DNA from: Sphingomonas desiccabilis
GTDB lineage: Bacteria; Pseudomonadota; Alphaproteobacteria; Sphingomonadales; Sphingomonadaceae
Assembly (NCBI RefSeq): GCF_004135605.1
Contig: NZ_SDPT01000001.1
Location: 1,302,001-1,366,000 of the forward strand
Direction: 5' to 3'
Length of the DNA: 64,000 bases
Below are positions 1 to 8,282 of the stretch, in pieces. The translations under genes and the position numbers were made by a program. The notes under the pieces were generated by a model. It saw nothing but the letters and a program-made list of their open reading frames with translations. It ran no database searches and had not been told where the DNA came from. Numbering within the stretch: position 1 is the first letter of the stretch; every line of letters begins with the position of its first letter.

Positions 1-37
1 GCTCCTCTCCGAACCAACGGAGCGGGGCGGGGAAGGT

Positions 38-1495
38 TCACTCGTTCCACGTAACCCCGTCGCGCTCGGTCAGCGCGACGCTGGCGGTGGGGCCCCAGCT
101 GCCAGAGGCGTAGGGCTTGGGCTTCATGTCGTTCGCCTTCCAGCCCGCGCGGATCCCATCGATCCAGGCCCACTGCGCTTCGACCTCGTCGCGGCGCACG
201 AACAGCGTCGGATCGCCCTCGATGAGGTCGAGCAGCAGGCGCTCATAGGCGATGCGGCGACGCGTGCTCGCAAAGGCAGTGGTGAGCGAGAGGTCCAGCG
301 GCACCTCCCGCAGGCGGATGCCCTCGCGGTCGAGGCCCGGCTCCTTCGCCATCACCAGCAGGCGGATATACTCCTCCGGCTGGAGACGAATGACCAGCGT
401 GTTGGGCTGAAGCATGCCGCCGCGCTCGGCAAAGATCGAGTGCGGCACCGGCTTGAACTGGATAGAGATCTCGGACTGGCGGGCCGCCAGCCGCTTCCCG
501 GTGCGCATGTAGAAGGGCACACCCTGCCAGCGCCAGCTGTCCACATGCGCCTTCACCGCGACGAAGGTCTCGGTGGTGGAGGGCTTCTCGAGCTCGTCGA
601 CATAGCCGCGGACGATCTCGCCGTTCACGGCACCGTCGCGATACTGACCGATCACCGTTTCCGACTGAACCTCGGCCGGGCCGATCGGCCGGAGCGAACG
701 CAACACCTTCACCTTCTCGTCGCGGATGGCGGTGCCGTCGAACCGCGCCGGCGGCTCCATCGCGATCAGCGCGAGCAGCTGGAGCATGTGGTTCTGGACC
801 ATGTCGCGCAGCGCGCCGACATCGTCGTAATATCCGGCGCGCCCCTCGAGGCCGACCGTCTCGGAGACCGTGATCTGGACGTGGTCGATGCCGCGGGCAT
901 TCCAGATCGGCTCGAACATCGCATTGCCGAAGCGCAGCGCCAGGATGTTCTGGACCGTTTCCTTGCCGAGATAATGGTCGATCCGGAAGGTGCGATCCTC
1001 GGGAAAGGCTTCGGCGACGATGTCATTGATCTCACGGCTCGACTTGAGGTCGTTGCCCAGCGGCTTCTCGAGCCCGATCCGCACGTTCGAGCCGGCGAGA
1101 CCCGCCGACTCGAGGCCCTTGATCGTTGGCGCGAACAACCAGGGGGCGGTGGACAGGAAGATCGCGAGCCCGCCGGAGATGTCGCCGAGCTTCTCGGCGA
1201 GCCCGGCGAAGCCTTCGACCTGGGATGCGTCCATGGCATGATAGTGCAGGCGGTCGAGAAAGCCTGCGACCGCCGCCTCGTCCTGCCGGTCGGCGGGGAG
1301 GTGCTCGTCCAGCGCCGTCTTCGCAAATGCGCGATAGCCGGCGTCGTCATGGTCGTGACGTGCGGTGCCCGTGATGGTGAGCCCCTCCGGGAGGAGCCCG
1401 TCGGCATGAAGGCCGTACAGCGAAGGCAGCAACATGCGCTGCGCCAGGTCGCCCGTGGCCCCGAACAGCAGCAGCTTGCCGACCGGCTGTCTCAT
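38..1495 (-). CDS. zwf: glucose-6-phosphate 1-dehydrogenase
   Basis: Cytoplasmic enzyme oxidising glucose 6-phosphate to 6-phosphogluconolactone with NAD(P)+, feeding the Entner-Doudoroff and pentose phosphate routes. The 485-residue product shows the dinucleotide-binding loop GATGDL (12-17), EKPLG (143-147) and the family signature RIDHYLGKE (171-179), and has full family length. The ATG has GGGAG five bases upstream. It is the last gene of a same-strand run marR, NlpC-like, argC, zwf, with an 84-bp gap after argC, so it may also have its own promoter. In related bacteria zwf often leads 6-phosphogluconolactonase and dehydratase genes; any such neighbour would lie beyond the left edge. Confidence 0.97.
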   Translation of the reverse strand: MRQPVGKLLLFGATGDLAQRMLLPSLYGLHADGLLPEGLTITGTARHDHDDAGYRAFAKTALDEHLPADRQDEAAVAGFLDRLHYHAMDASQVEGFAGLAEKLGDISGGLAIFLSTAPWLFAPTIKGLESAGLAGSNVRIGLEKPLGNDLKSSREINDIVAEAFPEDRTFRIDHYLGKETVQNILALRFGNAMFEPIWNARGIDHVQITVSETVGLEGRAGYYDDVGALRDMVQNHMLQLLALIAMEPPARFDGTAIRDEKVKVLRSLRPIGPAEVQSETVIGQYRDGAVNGEIVRGYVDELEKPSTTETFVAVKAHVDSWRWQGVPFYMRTGKRLAARQSEISIQFKPVPHSIFAERGGMLQPNTLVIRLQPEEYIRLLVMAKEPGLDREGIRLREVPLDLSLTTAFASTRRRIAYERLLLDLIEGDPTLFVRRDEVEAQWAWIDGIRAGWKANDMKPKPYASGSWGPTASVALTERDGVTWNE

Positions 1496-1579
1496 AGTAA
1501 CTCCCTTATTCTAGCTCCGGCCCTGCGATAGCCGGCCCGCTGCGGCGCGCAACCCGCAGGATCGCCAAATGGCTGCGCT

Positions 1580-2506
1580 TTAGAGGACCAATCCAGCGCC
1601 GGGATCGAACCCGGCCATGATGTTCAGGTTCTGCACCGCAGCTCCCGCCGCCCCCTTGCCGAGGTTGTCCAGCGTCGCGACCAGCCGCATCTGCCCGGTC
1701 TCGGCATTGCCGAAGACGCGCACCGTCAGCCGGTCCGATCCGGCATTCTCCTCGATGGACACGGTCAGCGCCTCTGCCGAGCCGACGCGTACCACCGGAG
1801 AGCCGCGATAGGCCTCCTGAAGCGCTGCCTCGATGGCTGCGAGCGTGGGGCGGGGCGCCATGGCGTGGAGCGGTAGTGGAACCTCCACCACCATCCCGCG
1901 ATAGGTGTTCGCGACGGCCGGCGTGAAGATCGGCGGAACCGCAAGCCGCGCATGGCGCTGCATCTCGGCGACGTGCTTGTGGCCGAGCGCCATGGCATAG
2001 GCACGGAACGCAGGCGGATCGGGCTGCTGATACTCCTCGATCATCGAGCGGCCGCCGCCGGAGAAACCGGAGACGGCATTCACGCTGACGGACCAGTCGT
2101 GCGGGATGAGGCCGGCCCGTACGAGCGGCCGCACCAGCGCAAGGAAACCGGTGGGGTAGCAGCCCGGGTTCGCGACGCGCGCGGCTTCGGCTATGAGGGC
2201 CGGCTGCGCGGGTTCCAGTTCCGCCATTCCATAGACCCAGCCTTCCGTCGTCCGATGGGCAGTGGAGGCGTCGATCACCCGCGTGCGGTCGTTCTCGATC
2301 AGCGACACCGCTTCGCGCGCCGCATCATCGGGCAGGCAGAGGATGACGAAGTCCGCATCGTTCAACGCTTCCCGGCGGGCAGCCGGATCCTTGCGCCGGC
2401 TGTCGTCGAGCGTCAGGAGGATGATCTCAGGACGTCCGGCCAGCCGCTCCCGGATTTCGAGGCCCGTGGTGCCGGCGGCACCGTCGATGAATACGGTGGC
2501 GGTCAA
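1580..2506 (-). CDS. argC: N-acetyl-gamma-glutamyl-phosphate reductase, short (type 2) form
   Basis: Third step of arginine synthesis: NADPH-dependent reduction of N-acetylglutamyl phosphate to the semialdehyde, in the cytoplasm. The 308-residue product starts with a Rossmann loop GAAGTTGLEI (9-18) and has the catalytic cysteine in NPGCYPTG (C116). The length fits the shorter ArgC class rather than the ~340-residue class. I place the start at a TTG that overlaps the TGA of the upstream NlpC-like gene (TTGA), because homology begins exactly there. The frame stays open for another 105 codons upstream, but that stretch is antisense-like and lies inside the neighbour. The overlap implies translational coupling. 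Confidence 0.93.
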   Translation of the reverse strand: MTATVFIDGAAGTTGLEIRERLAGRPEIILLTLDDSRRKDPAARREALNDADFVILCLPDDAAREAVSLIENDRTRVIDASTAHRTTEGWVYGMAELEPAQPALIAEAARVANPGCYPTGFLALVRPLVRAGLIPHDWSVSVNAVSGFSGGGRSMIEEYQQPDPPAFRAYAMALGHKHVAEMQRHARLAVPPIFTPAVANTYRGMVVEVPLPLHAMAPRPTLAAIEAALQEAYRGSPVVRVGSAEALTVSIEENAGSDRLTVRVFGNAETGQMRLVATLDNLGKGAAGAAVQNLNIMAGFDPGAGLVL

Positions 2507-3360
2507 GGCTGTCGCCTCCGGACGACAGGGCCATGGGTGGCGATCAGTGCCTCGATCGGCGCACGCACGGCAGCGTTCGTGTCGACGTGAACGGCGTTCT
2601 GCGCATCCGCCACGACCGCTGCATGATCCTCGAAGAACAGGATTTGTCCGCGTACGAAGGGTGCAGTCTCGGCCAGGTTCATTCCCATTTCGGCCGACTG
2701 GAGATCCAGGAAGCGCGGCGCCTGGATGCCGGCGAACCAAAGGGCCAGAAAGACCAACCCCGCGGCATCGAGGCCGGCGCCGGAGCGGCCGCCCGGACGC
2801 GCGGGAGCACCCACCAGGCACTCGGCTGCGGTCGCGATGTCGAGAGAAAGGGCGTTGAGCGGCAGCAGCGCGTCCGCGTCGACATAGCCACCGTCCACTT
2901 CAAACGCCGATTCGCTGGAACGGATCGCAGCCACGCAGTTCCCCATCGCCAGCGCGCCGAGGCTGCTGCTGTCGCGCGAGGGCAGCGCCCGAACATTGGC
3001 GCTTCGCACCGCGACGATATGGGTCGGGGCCCAAAATGCGGTGAAGGCGTCCGCGTCGACGAAGCCAACGCTTCCGTCGATCGGCGACACGCCCCAGATA
3101 TGGTTCCCGGAGAATTCCAACGCGTCGAAGGGTTCGCCGGCAAGTATCTCCGAACGCACGCTTTCAGGAGCGCCAGGCTGCGCCAGAACGGGCGTGCTGC
3201 GCCCCGCGGTCCGTGGCACCGACAAGGCGTAATGCGGCGCAAACACGCGCTTGGCGAGCCGAATGTCGGCAAGGTCACGGCGCGCGGCATCGACACGTGC
3301 GTCCAGGATCGAAGAGCGTCCCGCGAGCGAAAACCGGCTACGCGGTTGCCCTTCGGGCAA
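2503..3360 (-). CDS. NlpC/P60-fold protein with SH3-like region, catalytic cysteine missing
   Basis: Resembles SH3-NlpC/P60 (C40) proteins that cut peptidoglycan stem peptides, but is probably not an active enzyme. The N-terminal part (about 50-165) looks like paired SH3b domains; the NlpC/P60-like part runs from about 180 to 275. The canonical DCSG nucleophile motif reads DAAG (198-201), so alanine occupies the cysteine position; I checked this at codon level (GAT GCC GCG GGG). The usual YLWGG segment just before is also eroded to ARPGG. The expected histidine region FFEDHAAVV (H246) is retained. No signal peptide is visible. Start: no ATG fits; a TTG overlapping the end of marR by 23 bases gives the usual N-terminal length, with GTG/TTG alternatives upstream inside marR. 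It ends in a TTGA overlap with argC. Confidence 0.75.
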   Translation of the reverse strand: MPEGQPRSRFSLAGRSSILDARVDAARRDLADIRLAKRVFAPHYALSVPRTAGRSTPVLAQPGAPESVRSEILAGEPFDALEFSGNHIWGVSPIDGSVGFVDADAFTAFWAPTHIVAVRSANVRALPSRDSSSLGALAMGNCVAAIRSSESAFEVDGGYVDADALLPLNALSLDIATAAECLVGAPARPGGRSGAGLDAAGLVFLALWFAGIQAPRFLDLQSAEMGMNLAETAPFVRGQILFFEDHAAVVADAQNAVHVDTNAAVRAPIEALIATHGPVVRRRQP

Positions 3361-3712
3361 CGAGCTCGCTGACTCGATCGTCCGCGAGGAAATGCCCGAA
3401 CTCTGCAAGAAAATCTGCCCCTTCGCTGGTTTGTGCGACGAAGATGTTCCGTTTGTCGGCCTCGTCGCGCTGGCGGCGCAGATAGCCGAGGGTGCCCAAT
3501 CTGTTCAAGGCGCGCGTGACGACCGGCTTCGAGACGTTCAACGCCCGCGCCAAGCCGCGTACCGTATGAGGGCCGGGTTCGAGATAGACAAGCAGCATCA
3601 GCGCCATCTGGCGATTGGTCAGGTCGGGTTCACCGGACCGGACGTAATCGACCAGTCCGCGCATCCACCTCCCGAGCGAGTTCTCGGAGAACGGTTTCAC
3701 GTTTTCTCCCAT
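3338..3712 (-). CDS. MarR-family winged-helix regulator
   Basis: Small DNA-binding protein (124 residues) with a winged helix-turn-helix from about residue 40 to 105: HTVRGLARALNVSKPVVTRALNRL is the recognition region in two pieces and a basic wing with RRQRDEADKR follows. MarR proteins act as dimers that usually repress neighbouring genes and release DNA on binding small molecules. The start is the ATG of MGENV; a frame 20 codons longer exists upstream but its sequence is unlike the family. It heads the run to the NlpC-like gene, argC and zwf, and is divergent from secG with 173 bp between, where it may autoregulate. Ligand and targets are unknown. Confidence 0.88.
   Translation of the reverse strand: MGENVKPFSENSLGRWMRGLVDYVRSGEPDLTNRQMALMLLVYLEPGPHTVRGLARALNVSKPVVTRALNRLGTLGYLRRQRDEADKRNIFVAQTSEGADFLAEFGHFLADDRVSELVARRATA
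3345..3361. other. perfect 7-bp hairpin at the marR / NlpC-like junction
   Basis: GTTGCCC and GGGCAAC are separated by only TTC. The hairpin lies in the last codons of marR and covers the proposed TTG start of the next gene. It has no T-run, so it is not a simple terminator; it could limit initiation of the downstream gene or be chance in GC-rich DNA. Confidence 0.35.
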
Positions 3713-3885
3713 GACGTTATGCTTCGTCCGCGCTGGAGCTGACCGGGAGATGAACGCCCTTGGGAGGGGCAAGTTTCCCGCGTGTCGCGAAATGTTACGG
3801 GGGCGTCGATCCGTTCCGGTTGATCCCCCGCCTGCGCTCGCCTATGTCGCCGCCATCCCAGAAAAATTCGGATCGCTGTCCCGAC

Positions 3886-4254
3886 ATGTTCACCTTCCTG
3901 CTCGTCGTTCATGCCATCATCGCTGCGCTCCTCGTGACGGTGATCCTGATGCAGCGTTCGGAAGGGGGCGGCCTGACCACGGGCGGCAGCCCGTCGGGGC
4001 TGATGTCCGCGCGCGGCGCCGCCGACTTCCTGACCCGTTCGACTGCGATCCTGGCGGGACTGTTCATCGCGATGAGCATCCTGCTCGCCGTGCTGGCGGC
4101 TACGCGACACGATGCGATCGACACATCGCTCGCCCGACCGGCGGCACCAGCGGTCGCTCCTGCGGCACCGACCGCTCCGGCTGACGCAGGTGCGCCCGCG
4201 AACCTCGCGGCTCCGGCTCCGGCCGAGAACGGCGCGGTTCCGATCGCCCGCTAA
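3886..4254 (+). CDS. secG: preprotein translocase subunit SecG
   Basis: Inner-membrane accessory subunit of the SecYEG channel. The 122-residue product begins MFTFLLVVHAIIAALLV, has the conserved QRSEGGGL segment after the first membrane helix, a GGSPSGLMSARGAADFLTR-type loop, a second helix around 48-70 and a long Ala/Pro-rich cytoplasmic or periplasmic tail typical of alphaproteobacterial SecG. The open frame extends 42 codons upstream but without homology, so I use this ATG. It is 94 bp upstream of pyrG on the same strand, a common alphaproteobacterial pairing. Confidence 0.93.
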   Translation: MFTFLLVVHAIIAALLVTVILMQRSEGGGLTTGGSPSGLMSARGAADFLTRSTAILAGLFIAMSILLAVLAATRHDAIDTSLARPAAPAVAPAAPTAPADAGAPANLAAPAPAENGAVPIAR

Positions 4255-4288
4255 CCTCCTTCTTTCAAACCATCCGTCGCTTTTGTTG

Positions 4289-4310
4289 AGCGCGCGAGCC
4301 ATCGCGCGCT
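4289..4310. other. 9-bp hairpin in the secG-pyrG gap
   Basis: AGCGCGCGA and TCGCGCGCT flank a GCCA loop, a perfect 9-bp stem. No T-run follows on either strand. It sits 39 bp before the pyrG start, so it could be a weak secG terminator, an mRNA-stability element or a leader structure for pyrG; nothing decides between these. Confidence 0.45.
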
Positions 4311-4348
4311 TGCGCAGCACGGCTGCTACACGTTAGGCGTTTCCTCCC

Positions 4349-5980
4349 ATGGCGCGGTATATTTTCATCACCGGCGGCGTGGTATCGTCGCTCGGCAAAG
4401 GACTCATGGCAGCCAGCCTCGCGGCGCTGCTTCAGGCGCGGGGCTACAAGGTCCGCATCCGCAAGTTCGATCCGTATCTGAACGTCGATCCCGGCACGAT
4501 GTCGCCTTATCAGCACGGCGAAGTCTATGTGACCGATGACGGCGCTGAGACCGACCTCGACCTTGGCCACTATGAACGCTTCACGGGCGTGGCGGCGCAT
4601 CAGTCGGACAACGTCACCTCGGGCCGCATCTATCAGCAGATCATCACGCGGGAGCGGCGCGGCGACTATCTGGGCGCAACCGTCCAGGTGATCCCGCACG
4701 TCACCGATGCGATCAAGGCGTTCGCCCAGGCGGATACTGACGACCTCGACTTCGTGCTGTGCGAGATCGGCGGCACCGTCGGCGACATCGAATCGCTGCC
4801 GTTCATCGAAGCGATCCGCCAGTTGAAGAACGAGCTGGGCCGCGGCCAGGCGATCAGCGTTCATGTGACGCTGGTGCCCTATATCTCGGCCGCCGGCGAG
4901 CTGAAGACCAAGCCGACGCAGCATTCGGTGCGCGAGCTGGCGGCGCTGGGCGTGCAGCCGGACGTGCTGGTCTGCCGTTGCGAGCAGCCGTTGCCGGAGG
5001 GCGAGCGCGCCAAGATCGCGCTGTTCTGCAACGTCCGCAAGGAAGCCGTCATCCCGGCACTCGATGCATCCAGCATCTACGCGGTGCCACTCCAGTATCA
5101 TGGCGAAGGCCTCGACTCCGAGGTGCTGCGCGCCTTCGGGATCGAACCGGGCGAGCCGCCCAGGCTCGATCGCTGGTCCACGATCATCGAGCGCCTTTCG
5201 AACCCGGAAGGCGAAGTCACCATCGGCGTGGTCGGCAAGTACGTGGGCCTGCCCGATGCCTACAAGTCGCTGCACGAGGCGCTGGTTCATGGCGGCATCG
5301 CCAACCGGGTGAAGGTCAACGTCCGCTGGCTCGACGCCGAGCTGTTCGAGCGCGACGAGGAGACCATCGCCAGCCAGCTCGAGCCGATGCATGCCATCCT
5401 CGTCCCGGGCGGCTTCGGCGAGCGCGGGTCGGAGGGCAAGATCGCCTCCGTGCGCTTCGCACGCGAGCGCGGCGTGCCGTTCTTCGGCATCTGCCTCGGC
5501 ATGCAGATGGCATGCGTCGAGGCAGCGCGCGACCAGGGGATCGCCAAGGCATCCACCACCGAGTTCGGCGCGACCGAAGAGCCCGTGGTGGGGCTGATCA
5601 CCGAGTGGATGTCCGACAAGGGCCTGGAAAAGCGCGAGGCCGGCGGCGACCTTGGCGGTACGATGCGCCTTGGCGCGTACCCAGCGAAGCTTGCCGGCAA
5701 CAGCGTCGTCGCATCGATCTACGGTAGCACCGAGATCAGCGAGCGGCATCGGCACCGGTACGAGGTGAACACGCACTATCGCAACGTGCTGGAGCGCGGC
5801 GGCCTGGTGGTGTCGGGCACCTCACCCGACGAGACGTTGCCGGAGATCGTTGAGCGCCCCGATCATCCGTGGTTCGTCGGCGTCCAGTTCCACCCGGAGC
5901 TCAAGTCCAAGCCGTTCGATCCGCACCCGCTGTTCGCCAGCTTCATCGAAGCCGCCGTACGGCAGTCGCGACTCGTCTGA
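4349..5980 (+). CDS. pyrG: CTP synthase (glutamine hydrolysing)
   Basis: Converts UTP to CTP using ATP and glutamine, the last step of pyrimidine nucleotide synthesis, cytoplasmic. 543 residues, full length. N-terminal synthetase domain (1-265) opens with [13 protein letters not shown]; the glutamine amidotransferase domain (from about 290) has the nucleophile in GICLGMQ (C382) and the catalytic pair in QFHPEL (H515, E517). No clear Shine-Dalgarno precedes the ATG (GTTTCCTCCC lies immediately upstream). Follows secG; a strong hairpin lies between it and the convergent hsp20 gene. Confidence 0.98.
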   Translation: MARYIFITGGVVSSLGKGLMAASLAALLQARGYKVRIRKFDPYLNVDPGTMSPYQHGEVYVTDDGAETDLDLGHYERFTGVAAHQSDNVTSGRIYQQIITRERRGDYLGATVQVIPHVTDAIKAFAQADTDDLDFVLCEIGGTVGDIESLPFIEAIRQLKNELGRGQAISVHVTLVPYISAAGELKTKPTQHSVRELAALGVQPDVLVCRCEQPLPEGERAKIALFCNVRKEAVIPALDASSIYAVPLQYHGEGLDSEVLRAFGIEPGEPPRLDRWSTIIERLSNPEGEVTIGVVGKYVGLPDAYKSLHEALVHGGIANRVKVNVRWLDAELFERDEETIASQLEPMHAILVPGGFGERGSEGKIASVRFARERGVPFFGICLGMQMACVEAARDQGIAKASTTEFGATEEPVVGLITEWMSDKGLEKREAGGDLGGTMRLGAYPAKLAGNSVVASIYGSTEISERHRHRYEVNTHYRNVLERGGLVVSGTSPDETLPEIVERPDHPWFVGVQFHPELKSKPFDPHPLFASFIEAAVRQSRLV

Positions 5981-6020
5981 GCGCGGCGCCGACGCATTGC
6001 GTCAGCCCCACACATGCAAA

Positions 6021-6048
6021 GGGCGCCCGGGCCATCGCCCGGGCGCCC
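6021..6048. terminator. hairpin terminator between pyrG and hsp20
   Basis: GGGCGCCCGGG and CCCGGGCGCCC form a perfect 11-bp stem with a CCATCG loop. On the minus strand the stem is followed by TTTGC, which favours use as the hsp20 terminator; on the plus strand AAA precedes and only CTG follows, so pyrG termination there would be less canonical. Confidence 0.75.
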
Positions 6049-6094
6049 TGCTTCGGCGCGCAAGGGAGCAACGCGCCTTAGTCGGTAGACCGGA

Positions 6095-6580
6095 TCAGGC
6101 GGCCTGTGCCTCCTGATGGTCGTCGGCCGGACGGTGCTCCACGGCCGGAGCCGCACCCGTCGAGACCGCAATCTTGCGCGGCTTCATCGCTTCCGGAACT
6201 TCGCGGACCAACTCGATCACGAGCAGGCCGTCGGCGAGGTTGGCGCTTTCCACCCGCACGAAGTCGGCGAGTTCGAAGCGACGCTCGAAGCTGCGATTGG
6301 CGATGCCGAGATGCAGGAACGCGCTGCGCTGCGCGTCGGTCTCGGCTGCCTTCTTGCCCGTGACCAGCAGCATGTTCTGCTGGGCGGTGATGTCGATCTC
6401 CTCGGACTTGAATCCGGCGACCGCCAGCGTGATGCGATAGCGGTCCTCGGCCACGCGCTCGAGGTTGAACGGCGGGTAATTTTCCGACGAAGCCTGCCGG
6501 GCGGAAGCCTCCAGCATGTCGAAGAGGCGATCGAAGCCGATCGTCGAACGGCGATAGGGGGTGAAGTCGAACTGGCGCAT
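6095..6580 (-). CDS. small heat shock protein, Hsp20/IbpA family
   Basis: ATP-independent holdase of the alpha-crystallin family, binding unfolding proteins during heat stress. 161 residues: N-terminal MRQFDFTPYRRSTIGFDRLF, the alpha-crystallin domain (about 38-130) with NIERVAEDRYRI-type and LAVAGFK elements and GIANRSFERRF, and a C-terminal tail containing the ibpA-like PRKIAV (I-x-I/V equivalent). The frame is open 47 codons further up, but that segment is the promoter and structured leader, so the start at MRQF, preceded by GGAGG at good distance, is right. Upstream sequence indicates control by RpoH and by a temperature-melted hairpin. Confidence 0.95.
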   Translation of the reverse strand: MRQFDFTPYRRSTIGFDRLFDMLEASARQASSENYPPFNLERVAEDRYRITLAVAGFKSEEIDITAQQNMLLVTGKKAAETDAQRSAFLHLGIANRSFERRFELADFVRVESANLADGLLVIELVREVPEAMKPRKIAVSTGAAPAVEHRPADDHQEAQAA

Positions 6581-6659
6581 GCAAATCCTCCAATGAGCAA
6601 GTTGCTTGTCTGGGATGCCGGAATCTTCCGGCTCCCGAGCGACCCCGAAGGCATCGCTC
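6581..6659 (-). promoter_or_regulatory. ROSE-like RNA thermometer in the hsp20 leader
   Basis: The mRNA leader folds into three consecutive hairpins. The first pairs GAGCGA with TCGCTC (6637-6659), the second GCCGG with CCGGC (6617-6632). The last (6581-6605) hides the ribosome site: UUGCUC (6600-6595) pairs with GAGGA (6590-6586) leaving one bulged G, loop AUUG, and the stem continues GCAA with UUGC across one C-U mismatch. The UUGCU box opposite AGGA with a bulged G is the hallmark of ROSE elements, which sit before hsp20 genes in alphaproteobacteria and melt on heating. The pairing was read by eye; no folding program was run. Confidence 0.8.
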
Positions 6660-6667
6660 ATCAAGGA

Positions 6668-6695
6668 ATTTGGTAAAGCGAGATGCTCTTTCAAG
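6668..6695 (-). promoter_or_regulatory. putative RpoH (heat-shock sigma) promoter of hsp20
   Basis: CTTGAA (6695-6690) and CCAAAT (6673-6668) with a 16-base spacer resemble the sigma-32 type promoter (CTTGAA, then CCAT-like). The predicted start, 7-8 bases downstream, would produce a leader of about 80 nucleotides that begins just before the first hairpin of the thermometer. Confidence 0.6.
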
Positions 6696-6722
6696 GGATC
6701 GAAAAGATCCCAAAACGACAAA

Positions 6723-6748
6723 CGCTCGGACCGTTTCCGATCCGAGCG
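6723..6748 (-). terminator. orphan rho-independent terminator on the minus strand
   Basis: CGCTCGGA and TCCGAGCG form an 8-bp stem around a 10-base loop. Read on the minus strand the stem is followed by TTTGTCGTTTT, a good U-tract; on the plus strand no T-run follows. There is no minus-strand protein gene upstream of it within the gap, so it must end an unannotated transcript, shield the hsp20 promoter from read-through, or be fortuitous. A second hairpin, TGACGA/TCGTCA (6755-6770), lies directly before it. Confidence 0.6.
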
Positions 6749-7031
6749 CCTGCGTGACGATCGCTCGTCAGCCCCCTTGTCAGCTTTCCGCCCGCGCGCT
6801 GCTTCCCCTTAAGGACAGCGGGGCTTGAAAGCCTCCCCGAACCACGGCCTGTTTGCCTGCGTTTCGTGAGGACTTGCTACGTCGCGCGCCGGACCTTGTC
6901 ACCAGCTTGCGCCGCCCTCCCAAGAGAATCGCTTAACCGTGTGTTCATTCGGCAACAGGGCAGATTGCCTCTCTCCGCCACCCCACCTACAGGCGTGGTA
7001 ATCCATTTCTCCTGCGGGACCTGCCCAGCCG
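6749..7031. other. protein-gene-free gap before lolC
   Basis: No coding frame with family resemblance is visible on either strand. The gap holds several inverted repeats (for example CGGGG/CCCCG around 6819-6840), the palindromic CCTTAAGG near 6807-6814, and a near-CtrA site at 6933-6947. lolC translation starts at its right edge without a clear Shine-Dalgarno sequence. It may contain the lolC promoter and possibly a minus-strand small RNA ending at the terminator on its left. Confidence 0.5.
6933..6947. promoter_or_regulatory. near-consensus CtrA-type site
   Basis: TTAA, seven bases, TTCA: one mismatch from the alphaproteobacterial CtrA box TTAA-N7-TTAA, with exact spacing, in non-coding DNA 85 bp before lolC. 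Single sites of this quality occur by chance, so this is tentative. Confidence 0.25.
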
Positions 7032-8282
7032 ATGCTCCTGTCCAGCTACGAGCGCATGATCGCCCGACGCTACCTCCTGCCCGGAAGGGGAGAGGCGTTC
7101 ATCGCCCTCGTTGCCGGGATCAGCTTGATCGCCGTGATGCTGGGCGTCGCCGCCCTGGTGATCGTGATGAGCGTGATGAACGGTTTTCGAGCGGAGCTGT
7201 TCGACAAGATCGTGGGGTTGAACGGCCACGCAGTGGTGCAAGGCTACAACGGCGTGCTGCGCGATTGGCGCCAGGTGCTGGACGATGCACGCCAGACGCC
7301 TGGCGTCACCTCGGCAACCCCGCTGATCGAACAGCCGCTGTTCGCGACGCTGGAGGGCAGGTCCGATTTCGTGCTGGTGCGCGGCATGCAGGTGCCTGAC
7401 ATCCTGGGGAATCCGACGATCCGCGACAATGTGAAGGCCGGCGCGCTCACGTCGCTCGTGCCGAACAGCGGCACGGTCGCGATCGGCTCCAGGCTCGCCG
7501 AGTCCCTTGGCGCGAGCGTTGGCAGCGACATCTCGATCATCAACCCGCAAGGTCCGGCGACGCCATTCGGCACCGCGCTCCGGATGGTGAGCTATCGCGT
7601 CGGCGCGATCGTGGAAGTGGGCGTCTATGACTATGACAAGGCGTTCGTCATCATGCCGATGGAGGACGCGCAGACCCTGCTGATGCTCGGCGACGGCGTG
7701 AACATGGTCGAGATCAACACCGTCGATGCCGATCGCGTCGAGCGCATCCTGGCGCCTCTGGCCGACAAGGTGGGTGCGCGCGGACGGCTGGTCGACTGGC
7801 GTCAGCTCAACTCGCAGCTGTTCGAGGCGCTCGCGGTCGACCGCATCGTCACCTTCACCGTTCTGTCGATCATCATCCTGGTGGCCGTGTTCAACATCCT
7901 GTCCTCGCTGATCATGCTGGTGCGCGCCAAGACGCGGGACATCGCGATCCTGCGGACGATGGGGGCGAGCAGGGCGAGCCTGTTGCGCATCTTCATGACC
8001 GTCGGCACGACCGTGGGGGCGCTGGGCGTCGGGGCAGGGCTCGTCCTTGGTTTCGTGTTCCTCCACTTCCGTCAGAGCGTTGTCGGGTTCATCGGGCTCG
8101 TCACGGGCCAGAACATCTGGGACCCGACTGTCCGCTTCCTGACGACGCTGCCCTCGAAGGTCGATCCGGTGGAAATCACCGCCATCTCCATCGTCGCGCT
8201 GCTGCTGGCGTTCCTCGCCACGCTGTACCCGGCCCTGAAGGCCGCCAACACTGATCCCGTGCAGGTGCTCCGCTATGACTGA
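7032..8282 (+). CDS. lolC: lipoprotein-releasing ABC transporter permease (LolC/LolE family)
   Basis: Inner-membrane permease that, with LolD, extracts lipoproteins from the inner membrane for transfer to LolA. 416 residues: start [20 protein letters not shown] typical of the family, one helix at about 24-47 followed by MSVMNGFR, a large periplasmic MacB-like domain (50-265), then three helices (about 270-300, 315-345, 375-400) with the conserved LRTMGASR cytoplasmic loop. Only one LolC/E-type permease gene is present, as is usual in alphaproteobacteria where the permease acts as a homodimer. Its end overlaps lolD by eight bases. Confidence 0.95.
   Translation: MLLSSYERMIARRYLLPGRGEAFIALVAGISLIAVMLGVAALVIVMSVMNGFRAELFDKIVGLNGHAVVQGYNGVLRDWRQVLDDARQTPGVTSATPLIEQPLFATLEGRSDFVLVRGMQVPDILGNPTIRDNVKAGALTSLVPNSGTVAIGSRLAESLGASVGSDISIINPQGPATPFGTALRMVSYRVGAIVEVGVYDYDKAFVIMPMEDAQTLLMLGDGVNMVEINTVDADRVERILAPLADKVGARGRLVDWRQLNSQLFEALAVDRIVTFTVLSIIILVAVFNILSSLIMLVRAKTRDIAILRTMGASRASLLRIFMTVGTTVGALGVGAGLVLGFVFLHFRQSVVGFIGLVTGQNIWDPTVRFLTTLPSKVDPVEITAISIVALLLAFLATLYPALKAANTDPVQVLRYD

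Noticed and set aside
440..1531. 363-codon frame antisense to zwf
   Set aside because: Composition of a reverse-strand shadow, no ribosome site, no recognisable domain.
4289..4310. pyrG leader hairpin as the CTP-sensing attenuator known in Firmicutes
   Set aside because: No U-tract and no initial G/C-run start as in that mechanism.
4265..5776. 503-codon open frame antisense to pyrG
   Set aside because: Same shadow pattern; pyrG on the other strand is certain.
6095..6721. Longer hsp20 protein starting at 6721
   Set aside because: The extra 47 codons cover the RpoH-like promoter and thermometer; alpha-crystallin proteins start like MRQFDF.
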